A DNA stretch of 64,000 nucleotides from Calliopsis andreniformis (GCF_051401765.1 NW_027480482.1:806001-870000); one strand, 5' to 3'. Numbered from the stretch's first letter, positions 52,971 to 64,000 are shown. The notes: generated by a model from the sequence alone, not told the origin. Numbers and translations are program-made.

Positions 52971-55900
52971 CAGAATTGAGGTTCGAGGACTGAGGATTGA
53001 GGATTGAGGATTGAGAACTGAGGATTGAGGATTGAGGATTGAAGATTGAGGATTGGGTGTTGAGGACTGAAGAATGAGGATTGAGGATTGAGAATTGAGG
53101 ATTGAGGTTTGAAGATTGAGTATTGAGGATTGAAGATTGAGGATTGAGGACTGAGGATTGAGGATTGAGCATTGAGGATTGAAGATTGAGTATTGAGGGT
53201 TGAAGGTTGAGGATTGAGGATTGAGGATTGAGGATTGAGGATTAAAGGTTGAGGACAGAGGGTTGAGGATTGAGGATTGAGGATTGAGGATTGAAGTTTG
53301 AATATTGATGATTGAAGATTGAGGATTGAGGATTGAGGGTTGTGGATTGAGGACGAGGACTGAGGGATGAATATTAATGTTTGAGGTCTGAGGTATGAGG
53401 ATTGAGGGTTGAGAATTGAGGATTGAGTATTGAGGGTTGGACATTGAGTATTGTGTATTGAGGATTGAAGAGTGAGGATTGGGGATAGAGAATTGAGGAT
53501 TGAAGATTGCAGATTGAGTATGGAGGGTTGTAGATTGAGGATTGAGGATTGAGGATTGAGGATTGAGGTCTGAGGAATGAGGATTGAAGATTGACTATTG
53601 AGGATTGAAGACGGACGATTGAGGTTTGAGGATTGAGGACTGAGGATTGAGGATTGAAGATTGAGTATTGAGGTTTGAAAATTGAGGATTGAGGATTGAG
53701 CATTGAGGATTGAGGATTTAGGATTGAGGATTGAGGATTGAAGATTCAGTATTGTGGGTAGTATGTTGAGAATTGAGGATTGAGTATTGAACATTAAGGA
53801 CTGAGTGTTAAGGGTTGAGTGATGAGTATTGATGTTTCTGGATAGAGATCTGAAGATTGCAGAATGAGTATTGAGTATTGAGACCTGTGAATTGAGGATA
53901 TTCTATTGAGGATTGAGGATTGACAACAGATTGTTGAGGACTGAGGGCTGAAGATTGAGGATTCATGATTGAGGATACCGGATTGAGGTTTGAGGACTGA
54001 GGATTGAGGATTGAGGATTGAGGATTGAGGATTGAGGATTGAGGATTGAAGAGTGAGGATTGAGGATTGAGGATTGAGGATTGAAGACTGCAGATTGAGT
54101 TAGGAGTGTTGAAGATTGAGGATTGAGGATTGTGGATTGAGGATTGAGGATTGAGGACTGAGGAATAAGGATTGAAGATTGAGTATTGAGGATTGAAGAC
54201 TGACGATTGAGGATAGAGGATTGAGGATTGAGGATTGAGGATTGAGGATTGAGGATTGAGGATTGAAGATTCAGTATTGAGGGTTGAAGGTTGAGAATTG
54301 AGGATTGAGGATTGAGCATTGAAGACTGAGTATTGAGGATTGAAGGTTGAGGATTGTGGATTGAGGGTTGAGAACTGAGTATTCAATATTGAGGATTGGG
54401 GACTGAGGGTTGAGGGTTGAGTGATGAGAATTGATGTTTGTGGATAGAGATTTGAAGATTGCAGATTGAGCGTTGAGTAATGAAAACTGTGAATTGATGA
54501 TAATCTATTGAGGATTGAGGATTGACAACTGATTGTTGAGGAGTGAGGGCTGTAGATTGAGGATTCAGGATTGAGGATTAAGGATTGATGTTTGAGGACT
54601 GAGGATTGAGGATTGAAGATTGAGGATTGGGTATTGAGGATTGAACATTGAGGATTGAGGATTGAGTATTGAGGATTGAGGATTGAGGGTTGTGGATTGA
54701 GGACGAGGACTGAGGGTTGAGTATTGATGTTTGAGGTCTGAGGATTGAGGATTGAGGATTGAGAATTGAGGATTGAGGATTGAGGATTGAAGATTGAGGA
54801 TTGTGTGTTGAGGATTGAAGAATGAGGATTGAGGATTGAGGGTTGTGAATTGAGGACGAGGACTGAGGGTTGAATATTGATGTTTGAGGTCTGAGGTATG
54901 AGGATTGAGGATTGAGGATTGAGGATTGAAGATTGAGGATTGAGGATTGAGGATTGAGTATTGAATATTGAGTATTGAGGATTGAAGATAGAGGATTGAG
55001 GATTGAGGGTTGAGGATTGAGGACGAGAACTGACGGTTGAGGATTGAGGATTGAGGATTGAGGATTCAGGATTGAGGACTGAGGATTGAAGGATTGAGGA
55101 TTGAGCATTGAGGATTGAAGATTGAGGACTGGGGATAGAGGATTGAAGATTGAGGATTAAGGACTGAGGATTGGGGATTGAGGATCTAGGATTGGAGATT
55201 GATTATTGAGGATTGAAGATTGAGGATTGAGGATTAAGGATTGAGAATTGAGAATTGAGGATGAGGACTGAGGGTTGAGGATTGAGGATTGAGGAACGAG
55301 AATTGAGGATTGAGGGTTGAAGACTGAGGACTGAAGATTGAGTATTGAGGATTGAAGATTGATGATTGAGAATTGAGGATTGAGGATTGAGGTTTGAAGA
55401 TTGAGGATTGAAGATTGAGTATTGAGGATTGAAGATTGAGGATTGAGGATTGCGGATTGAGGATTGAGGATTGAGGATTGAGGATTGAGGATTGAGGATT
55501 GAGGATTGCAGACTCAGTATTGTGGGTTGAATGTTGAGAATTGAGGATTGAGGATTGAACAATGAGGACTGAGTGTTAAGGGTTGAGTGATGAGAATTAA
55601 TGTTTGTGGATAGAGATCTGAAGATTGCAGATTGAGTATTGAGTATTGAGACCTGTGAGTTGAGGATATTCTATTGAGGATTGAGGATTGACAACTGATT
55701 GTTGAGGACTGAGGGCTGAAGATTGAGGATTCAGGGTTGAGGATTGAGGATTGAGTATTGAGGACTGAGGATTGAGGATTGAAGATTGAATATTGATGAT
55801 TGAAGATTGAGGATCGAGGATCGAGGATTGAGTGTTGTGGATTGAGGACGAGGACTGAGGGTTGAGTATTGATGTTTGAGGTCTGAGGATTGAGGATTGA

Positions 55901-56669
55901 GGATTGAGAATTGAGGATTGAGGATTGAGGATTGAGGATTGAGCATTGAGGATTGAAGATTGAGTATTGAGGGTTGAAGATTAAGGGTTGAGGATTGAGG
56001 ATTGAGGATTGAGGACTGAGGAATGAGGATTGAAGATTGAGTATTGAGGATTGAAGACTGACGATTGAGGATTGAGGATTGAGGATTGAGGATTGAGGAA
56101 TGAAGATTGAGTATTGAGGTTTGAAAATTGACGATTGAGGAATGCGGATTGAGGATTGAGGATTGAGGATTGAAGATTCAGTATTGTGGGTTGAAGGTTG
56201 AGAATTGAGGATTGAGGATTGAACAATGAGGACTGAGTGTTAAGGGTTGAGTGATGAGAATTGATGTTTGTGGATAGAGATCTGAAGACTGCAGATTGAG
56301 TATTGAGTATTGAGACCTGTGAATTGAGGATATTCTATTGAGGATTGAGGATTGACAACTGATTGTGGAGGACTGAGTGCTGAAGATTGAGGATTCAGGA
56401 TTGAGGATTCAGGATTGAGGTTTGAGGACTGAGGATTGAGGATTGAGGATTGAGGATTGAGGATTGAGGATTGAGGATTGAAGATTGCGGTTTGGGTATG
56501 GAGGATTGAACATTCAGGATTGAGGATTGAGTGTTGACGACTGAGGATTGAGGATTGAAGATTGAATATTAATGTTTGAAGGTTGAGAATTGAGGATTAA
56601 GGGTTGTGGATTGAGGACGAAGGCTGAGGGTTGAGTATTGATGTTTGAGGTCTGAGGATTGAGGATCGA

Positions 56670-59540
56670 GGATTGAGAATTGAGGATTGAGGATTGAGGA
56701 TTGAAGATTGAGGATTGGGTGTTGAGGATTGAAGATTGAGGATTGAGGATTGAGGATTGAGGATTGAGCATTGAGGATTGAAGATTGAGTATTGAGTGTT
56801 GAAGATTGAGGATTGAGTATTGAGGATTGAGGATTGAGGATTGAGGATTAAAGATTGAGAATTGAGGGTGGAGGATTGAGGATTGACGATTGAGTATTGA
56901 GGATTGAAGATTCAGTATTGTGGGTTGAAGGTTGAGAATTGAGGATTGAGGATTGAACAATGAGGACTGAGTGTTAAGGGTTGAGTGATGAGAATTGATG
57001 TTTGTGGATAGAGATCTGAAGACTGCAGATTGAGTATTGAGTATTGAGACCTGTGAATTGAGGATATTCTATTGAGGATTGAGGATTGACAACTGATTGT
57101 TGAGGACTGAGGGCTGAAGATTGAGGATTCAGGATTGAGGTTTGAGGACTGAGGATTGAGGATTGAGGATTGAGGATTGAGGATTGAGGATTGAAGATTG
57201 AGGATTGGGTATTGAGGATTGAACGTTGAGGATTGATGATTGACTATTGAGGACTGAGGATTGAGCATTGAAGATTGAATATTGATGATTGAAGATTGAG
57301 GATCGATGATTGTGTGTTGTGGATTGAGGACGAGGACTGAGGGTTGAGTATTGATGTTTGAGGTCTGAGGATTGAGGATTGAGGATTGAGAATTGAGGAT
57401 TGAGGATTGAGGATTGAAGATTGAGGATTGGGTGTTGAGGACTGAAGAATGAGGATTGAGTATTGAGCATTGAGGATTGAGGTTTGAAGATTGAGTATTG
57501 AGGATTGAAGATTGAGGATTGAGGACTGAGGATTGAGGATTGAGCATTGAGGATTGAAGATTGAGTATTGAGGGTTGAAGATTGAGGATTGAGGATTGAG
57601 GATTGAGGATTGAGGATTAAAGATTGAGGACAGAGGGTTGAGGATTGAGGATTGAGGATTGAGGATTGAAGTTTGAATATTGATGATTGAAGATTGAGGA
57701 TTGAGGATTGAGGGTTGTGGATTGAGGACGAGGACTGAGGGATGAATATTAATGTTTGAGGTCTGAGGTATGAGGATTGAGGATTGAGAATTGAGGATTG
57801 AGTATTGAGGGTTGAAGATTGAGTATTGGGTATTGAGGATTGAAGAGTGAGGATTGAGGATAGAGGATAGAGGATTGAAGATTGCAGATTGAGTATGGAG
57901 GGTTGAAGATTGAGGATTGAGGATTGAGGATTGAGGATTGAGGACTGAGGAATGAGGATTGAAGATTGAGAATTGAGGATTGAAGACTGACGATTGAGGT
58001 TTGAGGATTGAGGATTGAGGATTGAGAATTGAGGATTGAGTATTGAGGATTGAAGATTGAGGATTCGGTATTGAGGATTGAAGAGTGAGGATTGAGGATT
58101 GAGGATTGAGGATTGAAGATTGCAGATTGAGTATGGAGTGTTGAAGATTGAGGATTGAGGATTGAGGATTGAGGATTGAGAATTGAGGATTGAGGATTGA
58201 GGATTGAAGATTGAGGATTGGGTGTTGAGGATTGAAGATTGAGGATTGAGGATTGAGGATTGAGGATTGAGCATTGTGGATTGAAGACTGAGTATTGAGT
58301 GTTGAAGATTGAGGATTGAGTATTGAGGATTGAGGATTGAGGATTGAGGATTAAAGATTGAGAATTGAGGGTGGAGGATTGAGGATTGAAGATTGAGTAT
58401 TGAGGATTGAAGATTCAGTATTGTGGGTTGAAGGTTGAGAATTGAGGATTGAGGATTGAACAATGAGGACTGAGTGTTAAGGGTTGAGTGATGAGAATTG
58501 ATGTTTGTGGATAGAGATCTGAAGACTGCAGATTGAGTATTGAGTATTGAGACCTGTGAATTGAGGATATTCTATTGAGGATTGAGGATTGACAACTGAT
58601 TGTTGAGGACTGAGGGCTGAAGATTGAGGATTCAGGATTGAGGTTTGAGGACTGAGGATTGAGGATTGAGGATTGAGGATTGAGGATTGAGGATTGAAGA
58701 TTGAGGATTGGGTATTGAGGATTGAACGTTGAGGATTGATGATTGAGTATTGAGGACTGAGGATTGAGCATTGAACATTGAATATTGATGATTGAAGGTT
58801 GAGGATCGATGATTGTGTGTTGTGGATTGAGGACGAGGACTGAGGGTTGAGTATTGATGTTTGAGGTCTGAGGATTGAGGATTGTGGATTGAGAATTGAG
58901 GATTGAGGATTGAGGATTGAAGATTGAGGATTGGGTGTTGAGGACTGAAGAATGAGGATTGAGTATTGAGGATTGAGGATTGAGGTTTGAAGATTGAGTA
59001 TTGAGGATTGAAGATTGAGGATTGAGGACTGAGGATTGAGGATTGAGCATCGAGGATTGAAGATTGAGTATTGAGGGTTGAAGATTGAGGACTGAGGATT
59101 GAGGATTGAGGATTGAGGATTGAGGATTAAAGATTGAGGACAGAGGGTTGAGGATTGAGGATTGAGGATTGAGGATTGAAGTTTGAATATTGATGATTGA
59201 AGATTGAGGATTGAGGATTGAGGGTTGTGGATTGAGGACGAGGACTGAGGGATGAATATTAATGTTTGAGGTCTGAGGTATGAGGATTGAGGATTGAGAA
59301 TTGAGGATTGAGTATTGAGGGTTGAAGATTGAGTATTGGGTATTGAGGATTGAAGAGTGAGGATTGAGGATAGAGGATAGAGGATTGAAGATTGCAGATT
59401 GAGTATGGAGGGTTGAAGATTGAGGATTGAGGATTGAGGATTGAGGATTGAGGACTGAGGAATGAGGATTGAAGATTGAGAATTGAGGATTGAAGACTGA
59501 CGATTGAGGTTTGAGGATTGAGGATTGAGGATTGAGGATT
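56670..59540. repeat. About 1,503-bp tandem duplication in domain II
   Basis: Copy 1 is about 56.67-58.17 kb and copy 2 about 58.17-59.54 kb. A blocks pair 56965/58468 and C blocks 57329/58832 (offset 1,503) and 57727/59237 (offset 1,510, after one extra unit near 59.09 kb). Copy 2 ends by switching to sequence resembling 53.63-53.97 kb. The segment at 53.0-53.97 kb is itself related to about 58.9-59.86 kb. Confidence 0.82.
56965..57132 (+). repeat. Block A subfamily with GAGACCTGTG (domain II type)
   Basis: Most domain II copies have TATTGAGACCTGTGAATTG in place of TATTGAAAACTGTGAATTG, and several have GAGATCTGAAGA in the first half. The same GACCTGTG change appears once in domain I, at 6421 (and its duplicate at 10579), suggesting old exchange or common ancestry between the two domains. 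The copy at 54401 keeps the AAACTGTG form. Confidence 0.75.
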
Positions 59541-61148
59541 GAAGATTGAGTATTGAGGTTTGAAAATTGAGGATTGAGGATTGAGGATTGAGGATTGAGT
59601 ATTGAGGATTGAGGATTGAGGATTGAAGATCCAGTATTGTGGGTTGAATGTTGAGAATTGAGGATTGAGTATTGAACATTAAGGACTGAGTTTTAAGGGT
59701 TGAGTGATGAGAATTGATGTTTCTGGATAGAGATCTGAAGATTGCAGATTGAGTATTGAGAATTGAGATCTGTGAATTGAGGATATTCTATTGAGGATTG
59801 AGGATTGACAACAGATTGTTGAGGACTGAGGGCTGAAGATTGAGTATTCATGATTGAGGATACAGGATTGAGGTTTGAGGACTGAGGATTGAGGATTGAG
59901 GATTGAGGATTGAGGATTGACGATTGAGGATTGAAGATTGAGGATTGGGTATTGAGGATTGAACATTGAGGATTGAGGATTGATTATTGAGTACTGAGGA
60001 TTGAGGATTGAAGATTAAATATTGATGATTGAAGATTGAGGATCCAGGATTGAGGGTTCTGGATTGAGGACGAGGACTGACGGTTGAGTATTGATGATTG
60101 AGGTATGAGAATTGAGGATTGAGGATTGAGAATTGAGGATTGAGGATTGAGGATTGAAGATTGAGGATTGGGTGTTGAGGATTGAAGAATGAGGATCGAG
60201 GATTGAGGATTGAGGATTGAGGATTGAAGATTGAGTATTGAGGATTGAACATTGAGGATTGAGGATTGAGGATTGAGGATTGAGCATTGAGGATTGAAGA
60301 TTGAGTATTGAGGGTTGAAGATTGAGGATTGAGCATTGAGGATTGAGGATTGAGTGTTAAACATTGAGGATTGAGGGTTGAGGATTGAGGATTGAGGATT
60401 GAGGATTGAATATTGAATATTGATGATTGAAGATTGAGGATTGAGAATTGAGGGTTGTGGATTGAGGACGAGGACTGAGGGTTGAATATTGATGTTTGAG
60501 GTCTGAGGTATGAGGATTGAGGATTGAGAATTGAGGATTGAGTATTGAGGATTGATGGTTGAGGATTGGGTATTGAGGATTGAAGAGTGAGAATTGAGGA
60601 CCGAGGATTGAGGATTGAGGATTGAGGGTTGAGGATTGAGGATTGAAGATTGAGGATTGAGGATTGATGGTTGTGGATTGAGGACGAGGACTCAGGGATG
60701 AGTGTTGATGTTTGAGTTCTGAGTATTGAGGATTGAGGATTGAGAATTGAGGATTGAGGGCTGAGGATTGAAGATTGTGGATTGGGTATTCGGGATTGAA
60801 GAATGGGGATTGAGGATTGAGGATTGAGGATTGAGAATTGAAGATTGAGTATTGAGGATTGAGGATTGAGGATTGAGGATTGAGGATTGAAGATTGAGGA
60901 TTGAGGATTGAGGATTGCGGATTGAGGATTGAGGATTGAAGATTGAGGATTGGGGATTGAAGATTGAGTATTGAGGATTTAAGATTGATGATTGAGGATT
61001 GCTGATTGAGGATTGAAGATTGAGTATTGAGGCTTGAAGATTGAGTATTGAGGATTGCCGATTGTGGATTGAGGATTGAAGATTGAGGATTGGGGACTGA
61101 GTGTTGAGTGTTGAGTGATGAGAATTGATGTTTGTGGATAGAGATTTG

Positions 61149-62238
61149 AAGATTGCAGGTTGAGTATTGAGTATTGAGACCTGTGAATCGAGGATATTCT
61201 ATTGAGGATTGAAGATTGACAACTGATTGTTGAGGACTGAGGGCTGAAGATTGAGGATTCAGGATTCAGGTTTGAGGACTGAGGATTGAGGATTGAGGAT
61301 TGAGGATTGAGGATTGAGGTCTGAGGATTGAGGATTGAAGATTGAATATTGATGATTGAAGATTGAGGATCGATGATTGAGGGTTGTGGATTGAGGACGA
61401 GGACTGAGGGTTGAGTATTGATGTTTGAGGTCTGAGGATTGAGGATTGAGAATTGAGGATTGAGGATTGAGGATTGAGGATTGGGGGTTGAGGATTGAGG
61501 ATTGATGTTTGAGGATTGAAGATTGAATATTGATGATTGAAGATTGAGGATTGAGGATTGAGGGTTGTGGATTGAGGACGAGGACTGAGGTTTGAATATT
61601 GATGTTTGAGGTCTGAGGTATGAGGATTGAGGATTGAGAATTGAGAATTGAGGATTGAGTATTGAGGGTTGAAGATTGAGGATTGGGTATTGTGGATTGA
61701 AGAGTGAGGATTGAGGATTGAAGATTGCAGATTGAGTATGGAGGGTTGAAGATTGACGACTGAGGGTTGAGGATTGATGATTGAGGACTGAGGAATGAGG
61801 ATTGAAGATTGAGTATTGAGGATTGAAGACTGACGATTGAGGATTGAGGATTGAGGATTGAAGATTGATGATTGAAGATTGAGTATTGAGGTTTGAAATT
61901 TGAGGATTGAGGATTGAGGATTGAGGATAGAGGATTGAGGGTTGAGGATTGAAGATTGAGGATTGAAGATTGAGTATTGAGAATTGAAGATAGAGGATTG
62001 AGGATTGCGGATTGAGGATTGAGGACTGAAGTTTGAGGATTGGGGATTGAAGATTGAGTATTGAGGATTGAAGATTGATGATTGAGTATTGAAGACTGAG
62101 GATTGAAGATTGAGTATTGAGGATTGAAGATTGAGGATTGTGGATTGCGGATTGTGGATTGAGGATTGAAGGTTGAGGATTGGGGACTGAGTGTTGAGTG
62201 TTGAGTGATGAGAATTGATGTTTGTGGATAGAGATTTC
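61149..62238. repeat. 1,090-bp tandem duplication, copy 1
   Basis: This segment is followed at once by an apparently identical copy. A blocks 61095, 62185 and 63275 are spaced exactly 1,090 bp, and C blocks 61396/62486 and 61577/62667 agree. The left limit is set by the difference GATTTGAAG (61148 G) against GATTTCAAG (62238 C). The duplicated unit includes the 3' part of one A block and the 5' part of the next. Confidence 0.9.
61381..61437 (+). repeat. Block C (example of about 30 copies)
   Basis: Block C reads GGTTGTGGATTGAG, then the 6-base unit GACGAG, then GACTGAG, GGTTGAG or GGCTGAG, TATTGATGTTTGAG and GTCTGAG. The GACGAG units lie at 1078, 4428, 6785, 10943, 23143, 36371, 37935, 38151, 38724, 43723, 45280, 45496 and 46069. 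In domain II they lie at 53352, 54702, 54855, 55847, 56616 (GACGAA), 57329, 57727, 58832, 59237, 60069, 60467, 60683, 61396, 61577, 62486, 62667 and 63660. The 6-base unit shifts the heptamer register by one base at every copy. Confidence 0.88.
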
Positions 62239-63328
62239 AAGATTGCAGGTTGAGTATTGAGTATTGAGACCTGTGAATCGAGGATATTCTATTGAGGATT
62301 GAAGATTGACAACTGATTGTTGAGGACTGAGGGCTGAAGATTGAGGATTCAGGATTCAGGTTTGAGGACTGAGGATTGAGGATTGAGGATTGAGGATTGA
62401 GGATTGAGGTCTGAGGATTGAGGATTGAAGATTGAATATTGATGATTGAAGATTGAGGATCGATGATTGAGGGTTGTGGATTGAGGACGAGGACTGAGGG
62501 TTGAGTATTGATGTTTGAGGTCTGAGGATTGAGGATTGAGAATTGAGGATTGAGGATTGAGGATTGAGGATTGGGGGTTGAGGATTGAGGATTGATGTTT
62601 GAGGATTGAAGATTGAATATTGATGATTGAAGATTGAGGATTGAGGATTGAGGGTTGTGGATTGAGGACGAGGACTGAGGTTTGAATATTGATGTTTGAG
62701 GTCTGAGGTATGAGGATTGAGGATTGAGAATTGAGAATTGAGGATTGAGTATTGAGGGTTGAAGATTGAGGATTGGGTATTGTGGATTGAAGAGTGAGGA
62801 TTGAGGATTGAAGATTGCAGATTGAGTATGGAGGGTTGAAGATTGACGACTGAGGGTTGAGGATTGATGATTGAGGACTGAGGAATGAGGATTGAAGATT
62901 GAGTATTGAGGATTGAAGACTGACGATTGAGGATTGAGGATTGAGGATTGAAGATTGATGATTGAAGATTGAGTATTGAGGTTTGAAATTTGAGGATTGA
63001 GGATTGAGGATTGAGGATAGAGGATTGAGGGTTGAGGATTGAAGATTGAGGATTGAAGATTGAGTATTGAGAATTGAAGATAGAGGATTGAGGATTGCGG
63101 ATTGAGGATTGAGGACTGAAGTTTGAGGATTGGGGATTGAAGATTGAGTATTGAGGATTGAAGATTGATGATTGAGTATTGAAGACTGAGGATTGAAGAT
63201 TGAGTATTGAGGATTGAAGATTGAGGATTGTGGATTGCGGATTGTGGATTGAGGATTGAAGGTTGAGGATTGGGGACTGAGTGTTGAGTGTTGAGTGATG
63301 AGAATTGATGTTTGTGGATAGAGATTTC
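62239..63328. repeat. 1,090-bp tandem duplication, copy 2
   Basis: I see no difference from copy 1 across the full length. Matching continues to 63368 and is lost at 63369 (AATTG against AATCG), inside the 168-bp A block, followed by a changed core GATCTTC. As at 9.8 kb, the exchange point falls inside an A block. Confidence 0.9.
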
Positions 63329-64000
63329 AAGATTGCAGGTTGAGTATTGAGTATTGAGACCTGTGAATTGAGGATCTTCTATTGAGGAGTGACGATTGAC
63401 AACCGATTGTTGAGGACTGAGGTCTGAAGATTGAGGATTCAGGATTGAGGATTCAGGATTGAGGTTTGAGGACTGAGGATTGAGGATTGTGGGTTGAGGA
63501 TTGAGGATTGAGGATTGAGGATTGAAGATTGAGGATTGTGTATTGAGGATTGAACATTGAGGATTGAGTATTGAGTATTGAGGACTGAGGATTGACGATT
63601 GAAGATTGAATATTGATGATTGAAGATTGAGGATCGAGGATTGAGGGTTGTGGATTGAGGACGAGGACTGAGGGTTGAGTATTGATGTTTGAGCTCTGAG
63701 GATTGAGGATTGAGGATTGAGAATAGAGGATTGAGGATTGAGGATTGAGGATTGAGGATTGAGGATTGGGTGTTGAGGATTGAAGAATGAGGATTGAGGA
63801 TTGAGGATTGAGGATTGAGGATTGAGGACTGAGCATTGAGGATTGAAGATTGAGTATTGAGGGTTGAAGATTGAGGATTGAGGATTGAGGATTGAGTATT
63901 GAGGGTTGAAGATTGAGGATTGGGTATTGTGGATTGAAGAGTGAGGATTGAGGATTGAAGATTGCAGATTGAGTATGGAGGGTTGAAGATTGACGACTGA

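Larger units (their letters stand above)
1..52980. repeat. Array domain I: blocks A, B, C and D intermixed
   Basis: In this part of the array all four recurrent blocks occur. Block B is confined to it, with its first copy at 2788 and its last at 52240-52351. The D block (GATGAG, GGCTGAG, GGTTGAG, GATTGAG, GTTTGAG, GACTGAG) is frequent, with its last clear copy near 51.98 kb. Block C is sparse, about 13 copies. The region holds several A subfamilies and most of the large duplications. The right border is a mosaic: an A block at 52792-52959 still belongs to the subfamily of 37.2 and 44.6 kb. The sequence after it first resembles 43.55 kb and then, by about 53.05 kb, the domain II type. Confidence 0.8.
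1..64000. repeat. Heptanucleotide satellite array (GAGGATT)n filling the whole window
   Basis: Every stretch of the window reads as tandem copies of a 7-bp unit, GAGGATT on the + strand. The TTGAG part is the most constant. Frequent single-base variants are GAAGATT, GAGTATT, GAGGACT, GAGAATT, GAGGGTT, GAGGTTT, GATGATT and GACGATT. Pure runs of several units alternate with blocks of ordered variant units. No unique sequence, transposon or gene interrupts it. The + strand is almost free of C because the unit has three G, two A, two T and no C. The + strand consensus meets TGA in every frame every 21 bases, whereas the - strand consensus has no stop and reads Asn-Pro-Gln-Ser-Ser-Ile-Leu in all three frames. 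Long simple-satellite arrays with higher-order structure are known from eukaryotic heterochromatin; the placement here is inferred. Confidence 0.98.
52981..64000. repeat. Array domain II: A and C blocks only
   Basis: From about 53.0 kb to the window end I find no block B and essentially no D block. Block C is dense, with about 17 copies in 11 kb against about 13 in the preceding 53 kb. The ten A blocks here (53799, 54401, 55567, 56231, 56965, 58468, 59694, 61095, 62185, 63275) mostly carry GACCTGTG where domain I has AAACTGTG. Domain II contains its own local duplications of about 1,503 bp and 1,090 bp. The domain is cut by the window edge. The last 120 bases or so resemble 61.65-61.76 kb and 62.74-62.85 kb, so the same arrangement probably continues. 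Confidence 0.8.

Noticed and set aside
57129..58463. 444-codon reverse-strand ORF, overlapping others in different frames
   Set aside because: Same satellite translation; it overlaps the 56912-57547 and 58415-59050 ORFs in other frames with the same peptide cycle, which a real gene would not do.
61266..63330. Two identical 324-codon ORFs that could suggest a duplicated gene family
   Set aside because: Identity comes from the 1,090-bp DNA duplication; the peptide is the satellite cycle.
1..64000. CRISPR array (regular repeats with spacers)
   Set aside because: There are no unique spacers; the sequence between blocks is the same 7-bp repeat, and blocks are not evenly spaced.
1..64000. Telomeric or interstitial telomere repeat
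   Set aside because: The unit GAGGATT has GG pairs but not TTAGGG or TTTAGGG in any rotation or strand, and the higher-order structure is that of a satellite.
1..64000. Human-type GGAAT satellite or alpha satellite with CENP-B box
   Set aside because: The period is 7, not 5 or 171. GGAATGAGG appears only as a scattered variant, and I saw no CENP-B box.

Overview
The whole 64 kb window is one uninterrupted satellite array built from a degenerate 7-bp unit, GAGGATT on the + strand (AATCCTC on the - strand), roughly 9,000 units. I found no protein-coding gene, RNA gene, transposable element, CRISPR array, promoter or other unique sequence. The scale, the layered higher-order structure and the absence of genes point to constitutive heterochromatin (pericentromeric, subtelomeric or sex-chromosome) of a eukaryote. 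I cannot name the species: the unit is not a telomere repeat (TTAGGG, TTTAGGG) or the GGAAT satellite that I would recognise. The + strand is strongly G/A/T-rich and almost lacks C, because the unit has three G and no C.

Above the 7-bp unit there is a second level of recurrent blocks whose variant units recur in fixed order. Block A is 24 units (168 bp), with about 75 full-length copies across the window. Block B is 16 units (112 bp), with 28 copies plus two chimeric ones, all before 52.4 kb; it carries the only clear hairpin in the window. Blocks C and D are short, related blocks that each contain a 6-bp unit (GACGAG or GATGAG) and so shift the 7-bp register by one base. A and B share a core, GATATTCTATTGAG, and B looks like a mosaic of a D-like 5' half and an A-like 3' half.

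A third level consists of segmental tandem duplications, most likely from unequal crossing-over: about 2,013 bp at the left edge; 4,158 bp (5.63-13.94 kb, two substitutions seen); about 2,000 bp (13.4-17.0 kb) with a third relative at 18.7-19.9 kb; 258 bp (19.6-20.2 kb); about 4.2-4.4 kb (26-34 kb); about 7.35 kb (33.9-47.4 kb); about 2,535 bp (46.3-50.5 kb); about 1,503 bp (56.7-59.5 kb); and 1,090 bp (61.15-63.33 kb, no difference seen).

Region by region: 1-5.6 kb has A, B, C and D blocks in mixed order. 5.6-13.9 kb is the 4,158-bp doublet. 13.9-21 kb is mainly A blocks in 1.6-2 kb sub-repeats. 21-53 kb is a series of macro-units marked by one landmark segment at 27.15, 29.26, 33.64, 40.21 and 48.18 kb. 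At about 53.0 kb the array changes type: from there to 64 kb B and D are essentially gone, C is about six times denser, and A is of one subfamily.

The - strand is open over long stretches only because the consensus unit has no stop codon in any - strand frame; these are not genes. All comparisons were made by eye; borders given as approximate are uncertain by tens of bases.
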